A DNA stretch of 64,000 nucleotides from Dendrolimus kikuchii (GCA_019925095.2 CM034408.1:930001-994000), one strand, 5' to 3'; counted from the first letter of the stretch, positions 29,405-39,505 are shown. The notes: generated from the sequence alone by a model not told the origin. Made by a program: numbers and translations.

Positions 29405-30048
29405 TTGAAAAGTGAGACATTAAAATCACGAGTGATATCCAAATGGAGATGGAGACCAGCAGCTGATAGCAGGAACCTTGAAGAGTGGAAGCTGCAAAGG
29501 GCCCCAACGGGCCTAAGGCCTCAGAAGGCCTCCGGAACATGGCCTCGCCCCCGCAGCAACTTTGCGGGGGCGGGTCCTTCAGGTCTGGACCCAGACTTTC
29601 CTCAAACTGGATTCTTCAGTCAAAACTTTGCATCAGGCAGTCAAAACTTCGGTTTGAGCAGTCGAACTTCTGCACAGAATTTAAATTTGGAACACACCAA
29701 TGTCCATGTTCCAAAACTCTTGATCCCAGAGACACAAAGGATCGAAGAGAGAAGCTGGCAGAATCCAGACCAAAAAGAATTAAGAGTGCGAAAAGGACAA
29801 AAGACAGGACCCAAAGAGCAAAGTCTGTCTGCTTGGGAGAGATTCGTTACCAAAGGCATTTGTATGGGCTGTGGAGGTGACTGGAGGTACGATGGTGGTT
29901 TAAAAGTGAACTTGGACAGTTCAGAATATACGGGTTATAGGTATTACTTCAAGAAACCAGGATTTAGGATTAAGTCGAGGTCCTGCGAGGATGCCAGATT
30001 TCTACACATCAACTTCGTGCTGTTGGCTGAAGTCAGGCATTTTGAAAA
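29405..30048 (+). CDS. Hypothetical protein, long ORF/candidate exon
   Basis: The longest open frame of the window (236 codons to 30115; to 30048 if spliced). It starts after a poor acceptor context, so the exon may begin later, for instance after TTCTGCACAG at 29677. The first half is low-complexity (SQNF and SS-Q repeats, Pro/Arg-rich), the middle is charged, and the C-terminal part reads CMGCGGDWRYDGGLKVN, YTGYRYYFKKPGFRIKSRSC. No domain is recognised. AAG^GTCAGT at 30048 could be a donor. A second frame (29485-29880) is also open across the GC-rich part, which lowers confidence. No other copy in the window. Confidence 0.4.
29547..29571. other. GC-rich hairpin inside the ORF
   Basis: GCCCCCGCA, 7-nt loop, TGCGGGGGC: a perfect 9-bp stem, surrounded by several AGGCCT palindromes (29510-29540). 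Confidence 0.7.
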
Positions 30049-30199
30049 GGTCAGTGGATTTTTTTGTACCGTGCAGCTAAATATAATTTTTAAGAGTTGT
30101 TGGCGTCAATTTTGAATTGGATTTTTTTTTCTCTTTTTTGGATCTATATATTTAAAAATTCCCTGTCAGTATTTTTTTTTTTTTTTTTTTTCTCCTTTA

Positions 30200-30294
30200 G
30201 GCTCAAGCTTAGGTCATGCTCGAGGCAATACTATTTTTATTGTTACCAAAAACTTACATTTTCTCTATATTAACTACTTGCTAGTACTCAATAA
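30200..30294 (+). CDS. Candidate terminal exon with poly(A) signal
   Basis: T-run plus CTCCTTTAG ends at 30199. After it the frame continues in phase as Ala-Gln-Ala-stop (30200-30211), and AATAAA follows at 30289. The 151-bp intron and the last exon are inference from signals only. Confidence 0.25.
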
Positions 30295-30299
30295 ATTTA

Positions 30300-30400
30300 C
30301 ACAATGGGGAATGTTGGTTGTAGTTGGTTATGGTTGGGAATTGATGGGATGTTGGTTGTGGTTGGTTCTGGTTGGGAGTTACCTGGGAGTATGTTTCTGC
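30300..30400. repeat. G/T-rich imperfect tandem repeat
   Basis: ATGTTGGTTGTAGTTGGTTA, TGGTTGGGAATTGATGGG repeats once with a few changes. The many GG pairs would allow a two-layer G-quadruplex on the plus strand. Confidence 0.55.
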
Positions 30401-31261
30401 TTGGTTTGGACTGGGATATGATTGGAAGTGTGTTCTGGGTTGGTATGGAGTGCATGTTGTGGGGAATATGATCAGATTATTACGGGTATGTTTGGACAGT
30501 ATTGTGGATAGGTGGGGATTGGGTATGTCTCTTCATTTATCACATAATTATAGCTTACATTCTGTCTTATAATCTATTACATATATTTTGAATTTGTTGC
30601 AAGTTATATTTGTATTTATCTATCTAAAAGTACATATTCCAGAGATTTAGTAAACATTATATTTCTAAATTGAGTAATTTTAAGTTGTTGTGAGTAGTTA
30701 TTATACAATTTTATACTTTTAATCTTAACATATAGTTCTGCTTACATGTTGCAGGTTTCAGCACCTTGTTGTTGCATTACACATATTGTACATTATTACC
30801 TAGTTATATATATCCCTAATTTTTACATTATTTTGACGCTAATAGTACGTATACTATAGTATATGTCTGTAGTGTCACTTAATGTGCATTTGTTTTCTAC
30901 TATTGTTTTTTGCTGGTCAATATATATTATTATATCATTTCTACGTTTTCCCTGTCAGTATTTGATCATGATCAACTCCGAAACTACTCAACCGATTTTG
31001 ATGTTTTTTTTATCTTGCTGAATTTGCTCCAACTTAGGACATAAGATAGGTTTTATTTTAATTTATAATAATAAAAGTGTTCATTTTTTTTTAACAGTCA
31101 GTATGAGCTCTGCCATCGGCGGGGTGTTCATGAGCATTTCCTGGATGCTCCCACGCTTCAACTACGCAACGGTTCTCTGATTAATACTATTTATTCCGCG
31201 TACAACAATAAATCTAAAAGAGTAACTCCCCGCCGAAGTTTTCCCTCTGAAGCTACAGATT
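30401..31261. other. Unassigned, with a Helitron-like scrap
   Basis: 30965-31085 (CTCCGAAACTACTCAACCGA, AGGACATAAGATAGG) reads like the interior of a lepidopteran Helitron, but no ends are visible. The rest has no match. Confidence 0.3.
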
Positions 31262-31440
31262 TTGGGGTCATTTTAAGAACGGCGTTACCAAAACCATCCG
31301 GGGAGGCACGGCAACGCGTGGGTGGCAACGAACCGGTTGGTGTTGCAAACGGCTGCCGTAGTCGTGGACGGCCACGACACGCTTTCCATGATCAAGTGGA
31401 CCGTCCGCCTGTTTGCCTGCTTCAGGCAATAAAAAAAAAA
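31262..31440 (+). mobile_element. Mosaic retroposon (Helitron E / RTE D / family A-type tail)
   Basis: In order: ACCAAAACCATCCGGGGA; GCAACGAACCGGTTGGTG; then the RTE codon stretch CGTAGTCGTGGACGGCCACG and CTTTCCATGATCAA; then GTGGACCGTCCGCCTGTTTG...CAATAAAA(n), which is the 3' tail type of family A. After the A run a (TATG)n tail follows. Confidence 0.55.
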
Positions 31441-31445
31441 AAAAA

Positions 31446-31957
31446 TGTATGTATGTATGTATGTATGTATGTATCTAAAACATATTGAAATCGGTGCAAA
31501 GTAAAACATAAAATTACTATATTTTGAAAATTACTACCCCGCAAGGGAACTGGCGTGAAGTTATGTATGTATGTATGTATGTATATTAATAATTATAGCT
31601 TTAGAAATAAGTTATTATATACTTTTTAGTTTTTGAAGTCGGGTTATTTAAACGAAGTTTTTTATATTTTTTTTGTTACTTTTTAGTGTCTAGCTATGTA
31701 TGGGTAGACCTACGAAAGGTGCCGGGCTCCTTAAAAAATATGGGTCCCAAGAAAGGGGAACAAAAAAATGTTCGTAAAATGAAAACTACTGGGCCAAACT
31801 ATGTTAAATTTTTAGGAGACCAAATGGCAACTATTCCGCATCAAACTAAATAAGAATCACGTAAATCGGATCATAAATCTCGGAGTAATCGGTGAACATA
31901 CATAAAAAAAAATCCCGACGAATTTAGAACCTCCTCCTTTTTTTGAGTCGGTTAAAA
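31446..31957. mobile_element. Family M fold-back MITE, copy 1, with an RTE 3' scrap
   Basis: GGTAGACCTACGAAAGGTGC, GTTCGTAAAATGAAAACTAC and the terminus TTTTTTTGAGTCGGTT are shared with 37464-37985. At 31529-31588 an RTE tail (ACTACCCCGCAAGGGAACTG...TATGTATG) lies in the loop region. Confidence 0.65.
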
Positions 31958-32087
31958 ACGTAGTTACGCCCACGCTGATTCTGCGCATCAGTTCTTGAGA
32001 ATGCCCCGGAAGCAGGGCAAACTCACTTCGCCCTCAGAGGTTGGATCCTCCGCTCCCCGGGTGCTGGAGGACCCCGGACCGTCTCAA

Positions 32088-32235
32088 TCTATACTAATAT
32101 TATAAAGCTGAAGAGTTTGTTTGTTTGTTTAAACGCGCTAATCTCAGGAACCGCTGGTCCGATTTGAAAAATTCTTTCAGTGTTGGATAGTACATTTATC
32201 GAGGAAGGCTATAGGCTATATTACATTTTTTTTTT
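32088..32235 (+). mobile_element. Helitron family F, 5' part
   Basis: TCTATACTAATATTATAAAG after A; family F to GGCTATAGGC, then a different continuation (TGTAGGATCCTTACTAAAAG...TTACACGGCGTGCGCTGCG) known to me from longer lepidopteran Helitrons. Its 3' end may be the CAGCTAG at about 33172. Confidence 0.6.
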
Positions 32236-32647
32236 AATGTAGGATCCTTACTAAAAGTCCAATAATGTAACCCAAGGTGTAAAAAAATGACCCGAAAAAA
32301 TCCTTACACGGCGTGCGCTGCGAAAACTATTGATTATAGAACAAAACAATGTACTACCACTTTGCAGAACATATAATTGTCAACAAAATATATCGCGTAA
32401 CCATGTCTAACTATTGTAATTATCTCACAATAAGTGTTTTCTTTTATTTTTTTAAATAATTAAAATGCCGTCGCTATAAAAACTCTTTATTTTGTACCTT
32501 GGTATTAATCCTTATCAAAATAAATTACTCCATATTCAAGACGAATTCAATACCTTTCTAGAACTTTTTGAATTATTCAATTCGGACGTTTCATTAAAAA
32601 GATATCGCGATATTTAAAATCTAAGTATTAGTGTTGTATCCAAATAT

Positions 32648-32861
32648 ACTAATATAGTTTTATTGAACGCGTTAATCTCAGGAACTACTGGTCTGATTTG
32701 AAAATTTCTTTCAGTGTTGGATAGCCCATTTATCGAGGAAGGCTATAGGCTATATATAATCACGCTAAGACCAATAGTAGCGGAGCACCAATGAAAAATG
32801 TTTCAAAATCGGAGGGTTTTGAAAGCAAATTCCATGTGGACGACGTCGCGGGCACAGCTAG
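32648..32861 (+). mobile_element. Helitron family F, copy 3
   Basis: ACTAATATAGTTTTATTGAA ... GTGGACGACGTCGCGGGCAC AGCTAG followed by T. The 5' terminus lacks a clean TC. Confidence 0.65.
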
Positions 32862-33173
32862 TAATTTTTTTTTTTTTTTTGTTTTGAGGCGAGGGAAAAT
32901 GCTTAACCGATTTACGCACAAACTGGGTCGTTGCTAGGGGAACGACAGGCGTCGGTTGGGGGCGATAACACTGCAGCAATAGTATGCTCTTGGCAGCGCT
33001 CCGTCCGCGATCGACGTCACAGAATAGTGTGGAAGACTCCGAGCGTTGCTGCACGGGCGAGCAACCCCAATACCCACTAAAAACCCCCTCCTCCCTGACG
33101 ACCCTGCGCTTTGAATGTGTTGGAAAGGCTGAGATTTAGAACATAGTTACGCCCAGCCGAAGGACACAGCTAG
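32862..33173 (+). other. GC-richer segment after a T run, ending CAGCTAG
   Basis: A 16-nt T run, then TGAGGCGAGGGAAAATGC, GGGTCGTTGCTAGGGGAACG and ATACCCACTAAAAACCCC. The last motif recurs in the 236-bp insert at 48901-49136 (ATACCCACTAAAACCCC), so a related retroposon is likely here (minus strand, given the T run). It ends at GGACACAGCTAG. Confidence 0.4.
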
Positions 33174-33894
33174 TAATGATATAACTCCAAACAATTAGGC
33201 GTTATATAAAATGTATGGGGGTCCGACGTGCCCAGATTGGCGTACGTGGCCGACGTGTGCCTAATGTAGTTTTAGTTTTAATGTGTTATTAAATATTAAT
33301 TTACTTAATTAGGCATTAGCCTAATTAATGCTATGTTGAAATGCCGTTGATTAAAAATCATAACGCTCGATTCACACTGTGATGCCTTTTACGGTTCAAT
33401 CTCAGTCCGGTCAAATCTCGCTGCGTCCACACTGCTAGTTTGTAGTGATTCCTTTACATCCCTCTGCTACTATTTTTGATATAACAATAATATTGGATAA
33501 TTTCATTTTGAGAGAAAGTAAGACTTTATTTATATTTTTTATTTTTATTATTTTCAGCAAATTAGGTTTGCACTCAGCATATTGCTATGGCCGGAGTTAT
33601 ATCCGACACAATGCTGATTTTCAGTATAAACCTTCCTTCTGGCGTAAGACCAAAACGACCCAATTTTGTTAAATAATAACAATTAATTCTAACAAATCTA
33701 CTTGAATTAATTAATAATATAAATTTAAAAAAACCATCAATAAAGTACTTTGTTATTTTAATGTTAAAAATAAATACTCGTGTAACAACTTGTATCGAAT
33801 CATCTATTCGAATACAACTCGATAGAGTTATTGCCGAGTATTACCACATTTCGTATGCCACATCACTGAGGCAACAATTGACATTTTTGCTTCA
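33174..33894. other. Unassigned spacer
   Basis: 33365-33420 (GATTCACACTGTGATGCC, ACGGTTCAATCTCAGTCCGG) resembles the reverse complement of 37228-37300, so a small dispersed repeat is present. No gene. Confidence 0.35.
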
Positions 33895-34360
33895 TCTAAT
33901 ATATAAAATGCTCGTGTCACAGTGTTAGTTACCATACTCCTCCGAAACGGTTTGACCGATTTTTATGAAATTTTATATGCATATTCAGTAGGTCTGAGAA
34001 ACGGTTACTATCTATTTTTTATACCCCTAAGTGATAAGGGTTGTCCACCCCTAACATTTTTTTTTTAATTTTAAGATATTTTTTTTTATTTTTTTAGGAT
34101 ACAGCATTAAAAAATACACACAACCCTAAATTTTCACCTCTCTACGATCAACCCCTATTTTTTATTTGTTAATTATAAACTTTAATTTTTTTTGGCAAGA
34201 TTTTTAATCTTATTTTGTCATGACTTAGAATAAAAAAAATTATATTACTCTTCATTTTCCACCTCTCTACTATCAACCTCTATTTTTCCATCGCGATTTT
34301 TTTTTTTAATTTTAACTATCAATCGATCAGTTATCCCCGCTAGATGTCTACCATTGTCAC
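33895..34360 (+). mobile_element. Helitron-like element
   Basis: Begins TCTAATATATAAAATGCTCG after A, then GAAACGGTTTGACCGATTTT and ATACCCCTAAGTGATAAGGG, a recognisable lepidopteran Helitron interior. The 3' end is not resolved; it passes into family E sequence. Confidence 0.5.
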
Positions 34361-34600
34361 CTCTAATCCAGCAAACATCACGGAGTAGGGATGAATGGGT
34401 TCCCGGATGGTTTAGATTCACAATTAGAACCGGTAGGTGGCGCTGAGATCGGGTTCTGGAATCCCCCTAATCACCTGGAGCGATTTTGGTGATTTTGTTT
34501 TTGTGTGTTTGAGTGGGTACCCTGATGGTTTAGATTCGCAATTAGAACCGGTAGGTGGGTAGGTGGCTCTGGGATCGGGTTCTAGAATTTTATTTTTAAT
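34361..34600 (+). mobile_element. Helitron family E interior, duplicated
   Basis: CGGATGGTTTAGATTCACAA ... GGTAGGTGGCGCTGAGATCG occurs twice about 125 bp apart (34408 and 34527). The second unit also contains a GTAGGTGG microduplication. Confidence 0.6.
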
Positions 34601-34850
34601 TATTATTATTATTTTAAATATTTAATTAGTGTGTTATTTTGCTATAAAAATATGAATTGTTTAATATATTTTATTTTCCCAGTCTATTATACTATATAGG
34701 CCGTGTACTAGACTGACTGATTTCAAAGTTTTACTATTTATCATAACTTCTATGTATTTTACACAAATTTGCGGCACGATTAAACCCGTGAGATTTCTGT
34801 GTCACAGTCGACTATGATTTTGTGTATATGAATGTAAGCATATTGGAAAA

Positions 34851-35189
34851 TCTATATATATATAAAAATCAATTGCTTGCAATTTGGCTAGTTTTGGTTT
34901 TGAATTATTCGTGTAAGTCCAGGGAAGGTTTAAAAGGGGAGCAAATATGAAAAAAATGCTTTGAATATAGTAAAAACAACAGTTTCGCTTTCTCTTAGAA
35001 ACTATTCCTACCTGTCAAACATTTGATGTTCGACCCTTCGTTTAGAAATCAAATTAAATTTAAAAGTAAACTTTATTTTCATTTTTTTGGTTTTGAATGT
35101 CAAACATTTGATGTTCGTCCCGTCGTTCAGAAATCAACGTTTTTTATTTATTGATTCTGAGGCGGTACGAAATTTGCCGGGTCAGCTAG
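34851..35189 (+). mobile_element. Non-autonomous Helitron, complete
   Basis: A | TCTATATATATATAAAAATC ... AATTTGCCGGGTCAGCTAG | T, 339 bp. GTCAAACATTTGATGTTCG and TCAGAAATCAA-type sequence occur twice, at 35016 and 35099, an internal duplication of 83-bp period. Confidence 0.75.
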
Positions 35190-35510
35190 TTAATTTAAAA
35201 AAAGAGTTGGTACAAAAGCCTATTCACATTGTCATGACAGATCCGATCTCGCTTCTGTCTAATAATCTTTTCGACGAACCAAAAGGCTTACTCTCAAACG
35301 TCTTTTGTCATTCGTTTTCATTTTAGAACGTTTTTCGCTCGTTTTTTATGTTTATGTACATTTCCATTTATTTTTATATTATATAGACTATGTTATTGTA
35401 GTTTTAAAGAAATGTTTGTTCTTTCTTTTTTATATAATTACATGTACATTATCTTATTAGTGTATTATAAACTAAACCATCTTAAAAATTAAACTACACT
35501 ATAAACATAT
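35190..35510. other. Unassigned AT-rich spacer
   Basis: No repeat match and no gene. Confidence 0.4.
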
Positions 35511-35960
35511 TTACAAGTAAAAGATGTAGTCAAGATCGCTGTCGGTGGGAAGCGTTCCCAAAATGCTGGTCACATTCCCACATTGTATAGTAACGCTAAT
35601 CCGTTGCCCTAAATATAGGCAAGCCCTTTGATCACGCGAGACTTCTGTCAATCGCCTTAAAAAGTCTCGATAAAGTTGATAAGCCTCGCGTCCGAGGCGT
35701 GTCCTCAACTCCGAAAGTCGCAAATATGTATCCGTCACCGATGGATGCATACCTGCAGCGCTTCAGGGGTTCCTGAAGTGTGGCAGCTCGTAGACAGACG
35801 TTGCGTCGCATACTAAGGGGCGTCTCATTTTCCAAGGTACCAACGACATTCCGTCCGGTCGCTTGCCATCGTCGCGGCACAGTCCGTTCGGTTCAAGAAC
35901 AGCTGGTACCCCGACAGCGACAAGAGACCGGCGGATTATGTCGTAGACCGAGTCGATCAA
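35511..35960 (-). pseudogene. LINE C-terminal endonuclease-like domain, copy 2 (family O)
   Basis: Three minus-strand frames must be joined. In order: [20 protein letters not shown] with ATSVYELP, then YASIGDGYIFATFGVED, then YQLYRDFLRRLTEVSRDQRA, YLGQRISVTIQCGNVTSILG, ending IFYL-stop. PD followed 15 residues later by D-A-T resembles the PD...D arrangement of restriction-like nucleases in R2-type LINEs. Two frameshifts make it dead. Relation to a specific clade is unproven. Confidence 0.5.
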
Positions 35961-36139
35961 CTTTATCTTATATTTAAAATTTTACTAATTCTTTCAGGCT
36001 GATCAGACGAAAACGATCGATGAAAGCCATTTGAAAGTAATGCAGCATGCAGCACTGACTCAATATCGGATAGGAACTAGAGCGATATGATAGTGAGAAT
36101 TCTCTGATACTTTAATGTTTAAAAATATTACTCCTATTC

Positions 36140-36491
36140 TTTTCTATCCGTGCAGGAACGGAGAAAGAATACAATTTCCTGCGTTGGGGCGGCCTGTCGT
36201 AAGAGGCGACTTAACAACCCACTGCCAGGCGGTAGGGCATTTGCCCGACTGGATGGCTACCACCCCTGGTCTACAGTATGTCGCCATAACAACCTTGAGT
36301 TGTGTTCCGGCATTAGTGACCAGGTTCCAGTCTCCCTTAAGAGAGCAACAGCGCATTTATAGCGACGTTGGTGTTGCAAATCTCCATAGGCGATGGTAAC
36401 CGCTTTCCATCAAGTGGGCCGTCTGCCTGTCTGCTCACCTCCTGCAATGAAAAAATAATAATTAAAAAAAATCATAATATAAACATAGACT
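36140..36491 (+). mobile_element. Family A retroposon, copy 17, with target duplication
   Basis: Full length, with an A-rich tail extending to 36491. A 14-bp duplication TATTACTCCTATTC lies at 36126-36139 and 36492-36505. The family's first bases are TATCCGTGCAGG. Confidence 0.85.
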
Positions 36492-36505
36492 TATTACTCC
36501 TATTC

Positions 36506-37222
36506 ATAATACAACCTTTTTCAATGTATCTTTCACGGTTAAGGCTGTCCAACTTTGGAATACATTGCCTGTTGCGGTCAGACAAGCAAAATTTTAAATT
36601 AATATTTAAGAACATGGTCAGGAAATTCTATTTGCAATATAATGATATGTAATTTTATATAATTAGTATTATATTGCATATAACTGTATATTTATTAGGT
36701 TTAAATAGTTGCATTTTATCACTATATCTTATACTAATATATAAAGCTGAAGAGTTTGTTTGTTTGATTGAACGCGCTAATCTCAGGACCTACTGGTCTG
36801 ATTTGAAAAATTATTTCAGTATTAAATAACCCATTTATCGAGGAAGGCTATAGGCTATATATCATCACTATAAGACCAATAGGAGCAGAGCACCAATGAA
36901 GAATGTTTCAAAATCGGGGGTTTTGAAAACAAATTCTACGCGGACGACGTCGCGGGCATAGCTAGTCTTGTATATGTGTATACCTTTGGTGTATATTTGT
37001 ATATATATAGTATAGTTATATATTTATTATCAAAATGTAAGTAATCTTACAATAATTATGTATACCACCATCGCCACTCCTAATCAGCAATATTCTTTCC
37101 ACGAGTTGTCTGGAAGAGATCGCTTTTTAGCGATAAGACCGCCCTTTGTACACAATTAGAATAATACTAGTTCGTAAGTTTTCTGTAATGGTGTACATTA
37201 AAGTGTTATCTATCTATCTAAT
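36506..37222 (+). pseudogene. 5'-truncated LINE 3' end, split by a Helitron
   Basis: With one frameshift the 5' part reads FTVKAVQLWNTLPVAVRQA then NFKLIFKNMVRKFYLQYNDM-stop (36650). VKAV-LWN-LP is the C-terminal block of CR1/Jockey-type ORF2. The 3' UTR resumes after the Helitron with GGAAGAGATCGCTTTTTAGC and GATAAGACCGCC, and ends TTTTCTGTAATGGTGTACAT...TCTATC. Confidence 0.6.
36727..36965 (+). mobile_element. Non-autonomous Helitron, family F, complete
   Basis: A | TCTTATACTAATATATAAAG ... CGCGGACGACGTCGCGGGCA TAGCTAG | T, 239 bp. The near-terminal GCGGACGACGTCGC can fold into the short hairpin typical of Helitron 3' ends. Confidence 0.85.
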
Positions 37223-37463
37223 ATTTGATCGGACCGGCAACTTACACCGGAGCTAGATTGAACCGCAAACGGTATCACAGTGTAAATCGAGCCTAAGCTT
37301 GTTTGCTGTATTCTAACAATAGAAAAACAACTAGCACAAACCGTACCAAGCCATTATTGAACAAAGAAGAAGAAGAAAAACATCTAAATAAATTAAAGTA
37401 TCTACTCACGGCCCTTTATCTCATGGACCTAATATGTATGTAGCTCTAAAAAACATCGTTTAG
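37223..37463. other. Unassigned spacer
   Basis: Includes the small repeat shared with 33365-33420. No gene. Confidence 0.35.
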
Positions 37464-37985
37464 AAAAACCGACTTCAAAAACTAAAAAGTGTAAAATAAC
37501 TTATTTCTAAAGCTATTATTATTAATATATGTTATCTAAAACATCTTAAAATCGGTGCCTAGTACTTTTCAAAATATAGTAATTTTTATGTTTTACTTTG
37601 CACCGACTTCAAGATGTTTTAGATAATATATATTAATAATAATCGCTTTAGAAATAAGTTATTTTATACTTTTTAGTTTTTGAAGTCGGTTTTTTCAAAC
37701 GAAGTTTTTTTTGGTGTCTAGCTATGTATGGGTAGACCTACGAAAGGTGCCGCGCTCCTTAAAAAATATAGGTCCCAAGAAACGGGAACAAAAAAATGTT
37801 CGTAAAATGAAAACTACTGGGCCCAACTATGTCAAGTTTTTAGGGGACCAAATGGCGGCTATTTCGCGTCGAACGAAACAAGAATCACGTAAATCGGATC
37901 ATAACTCTCAGAGTAATCGGTGAATATACATAAAAAAAAGATCCCGACGAATTGAGAACCTCCTCCTTTTTTTGAAGTCGGTTAA
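37464..37985. mobile_element. Family M fold-back MITE, copy 2
   Basis: AAAACCGACTTCAAAAACTA at the left faces TTTAGTTTTTGAAGTCGG at about 37670-37690, giving two arms of about 90 bp (37464-37557 / 37605-37697). A third terminus, TTTTTTTGAAGTCGGTT, closes the element at 37985. The 70-codon ORF at 37711-37923 is in sequence shared with copy 1, where it is broken. Confidence 0.65.
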
Positions 37986-38408
37986 AGATAGGTATTAAAT
38001 GTCCGGTTTACACAAATCTGTATTATCGAATAAATTATGATAAAATAAAATTTCCACGAACATTAATATCCATTTTCAATTTATCATGAGTAACGGACTA
38101 CCACCTTTCACGTTTTATATTAAGTTCTTATCTGTTTTAAAAGAATATGGGAAAGAGCTTAACGATAAGAAGAAATAAATTTATTTCCTTTGAATTGAGT
38201 AGGGTAGTTAATAGTAGGTTAGTAGGGTAAACTACATATTTTATTATTTTCTGATATGGTGATATGGTTTTCAAGCCTTGTGTTAAACACTCCACATCGG
38301 CTCAATATAAATTGTTATATTTGATCGCTCACTAGATGTCGCTGTTATCTAATGAAAGGCGATAATCTTTTAATTATATTATTTCATGTATTGTACCAAA
38401 GGTTGGTG
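37986..38408. other. Unassigned spacer
   Basis: AT-rich, no match, no gene. Confidence 0.4.
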
Positions 38409-38420
38409 TCTAATGAAGAC

Positions 38421-38978
38421 GCGTCCGATTATAAGCCTCGTAGAAAGGCTCTTGTTCGACGTTATTACGAAACGGCTGGCCCGGATCAATCCGCCCACGG
38501 TTAGGACGGTAGGCTGGCAGGCACCGACCGACCGACCGACAGACAGACACAGACGGCGGCGTCTCCAATCAAGATCTCTCCACGTCCCCGCGAGGGACGC
38601 TAAGAGACATAGCTACAGGATAGACTAGGCGTGTTGCTCGGAAATTTCTTTCGCCGTTTCTTCTCTCCCAGCCATAACACGTTGCGAAACGGCAGTAAGA
38701 TAGCGTAGGCCGCCGCGAACCACCGATCCCGGCCCGCCGGGATCCTTCTCCTCGGGTTTTATATTACCCGTCGCCCGTTCTCAATTAGTGCTTTGTGTCG
38801 CCCTATGGTGGGCATCATTAAATTCATCCCCCTCTCATGGCAACAGTCCAGCCGAGGTAAAACTCCTTAGGGAGCTCCCTCGAGCAAGTTGCCCCCCCGG
38901 GCTCGCCCCAAAAACCCCGGTGAAATTGTAAGGTCTTCGGATCAACAACATAAAGTCAAGTCCAATAAAAAAAAAAAA
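38421..38978 (+). mobile_element. GC-rich LINE 3' end, family P, with poly(A) and target duplication
   Basis: A 12-bp repeat TCTAATGAAGAC flanks it at 38409-38420 and 38979-38990, and a poly(A) (AATAAAAAAAAAAAA) precedes the right repeat, so the plus strand is sense. The first 205 bp are open (RPIISLVERLLFDVITKRLA...HSYRID-stop) and could be an ORF2 C-terminus. A (GACC)n run lies at 38518-38537. The 3' UTR holds the stem-loop module at 38636-38700. Confidence 0.7.
38654..38692 (+). other. Stem-loop module in family P 3' UTR
   Basis: CCGTTTC (38654-38660) pairs with GAAACGG (38686-38692) over a 25-nt loop TTCTCTCCCAGCCATAACAC GTTGC. The Penelope copies have CCGCTTC/GAAGCGG with the same spacing. 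Confidence 0.6.
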
Positions 38979-38990
38979 TCTAATGAAGAC

Positions 38991-39155
38991 TCCAATATAC
39001 GGGTTATTTAATAAGGGTTTTTTTATTCACCCCATGGTACCCTGAGTGTAGCCCGGGAGTCGTCCACCTTGAAAACTAATAAAAAAGTCCAATCGAAGTC
39101 GAAAGATTCTTAACCTATCGGTTTTTGATAACCAAAGTACGTCAAATAAGTTTTG
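38991..39155. other. Unassigned spacer
   Basis: No match, no gene. Confidence 0.35.
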
Positions 39156-39171
39156 TTGAATAAACCGGTTT

Positions 39172-39489
39172 TTTTAAATTATTATTAACAACTCTACGAA
39201 CTCGAGTTCCGTACCCTTTTTTACAACTTACTTTCTAGATTTAATTTTTTAAATTTAACACGCTTATTATTTATTTTGGTTCTTGTGTGTAACATTAATT
39301 TATTGATATTTGTGATGAGGTGTATGTATATTACGAATAACTTATTATATTAATTTATTCTAGTTTTAATACTAAACTTATACTAATGTAGAGTGTATCT
39401 GTTACATGCTGGTGTTGTGAGGAAGTGCATGTGCAGTGTGGGCCTTTTATCTATACTTATATATATTGTCCTATCTAGTGCCATGTGTA
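39172..39489 (-). mobile_element. Family Q retroposon, copy 1, with 16-bp target duplication
   Basis: TTGAATAAACCGGTTT occurs at 39156-39171 and 39490-39505. In the minus-strand sense the element ends GGGTACGGAACTCGAG, GTTGTTAATAATAATTT plus A run. It matches 61203-61500 in the opposite orientation (about 85-90% by eye). No ORF; class unknown, but the A-rich end and long duplication indicate retroposition. Confidence 0.65.
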
Positions 39490-39505
39490 TTGAATAAACC
39501 GGTTT

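Noticed and set aside
36150..36362. Recurrent ~70-codon ORF beginning MQERRKNTISC in family A copies
   Set aside because: Family A is repeated non-coding DNA; substitutions and indels hit this frame freely, and the minus strand is equally open.
37711..37923. 70-codon ORF in the fold-back MITE
   Set aside because: The corresponding frame is interrupted in the copy at 31680-31920.
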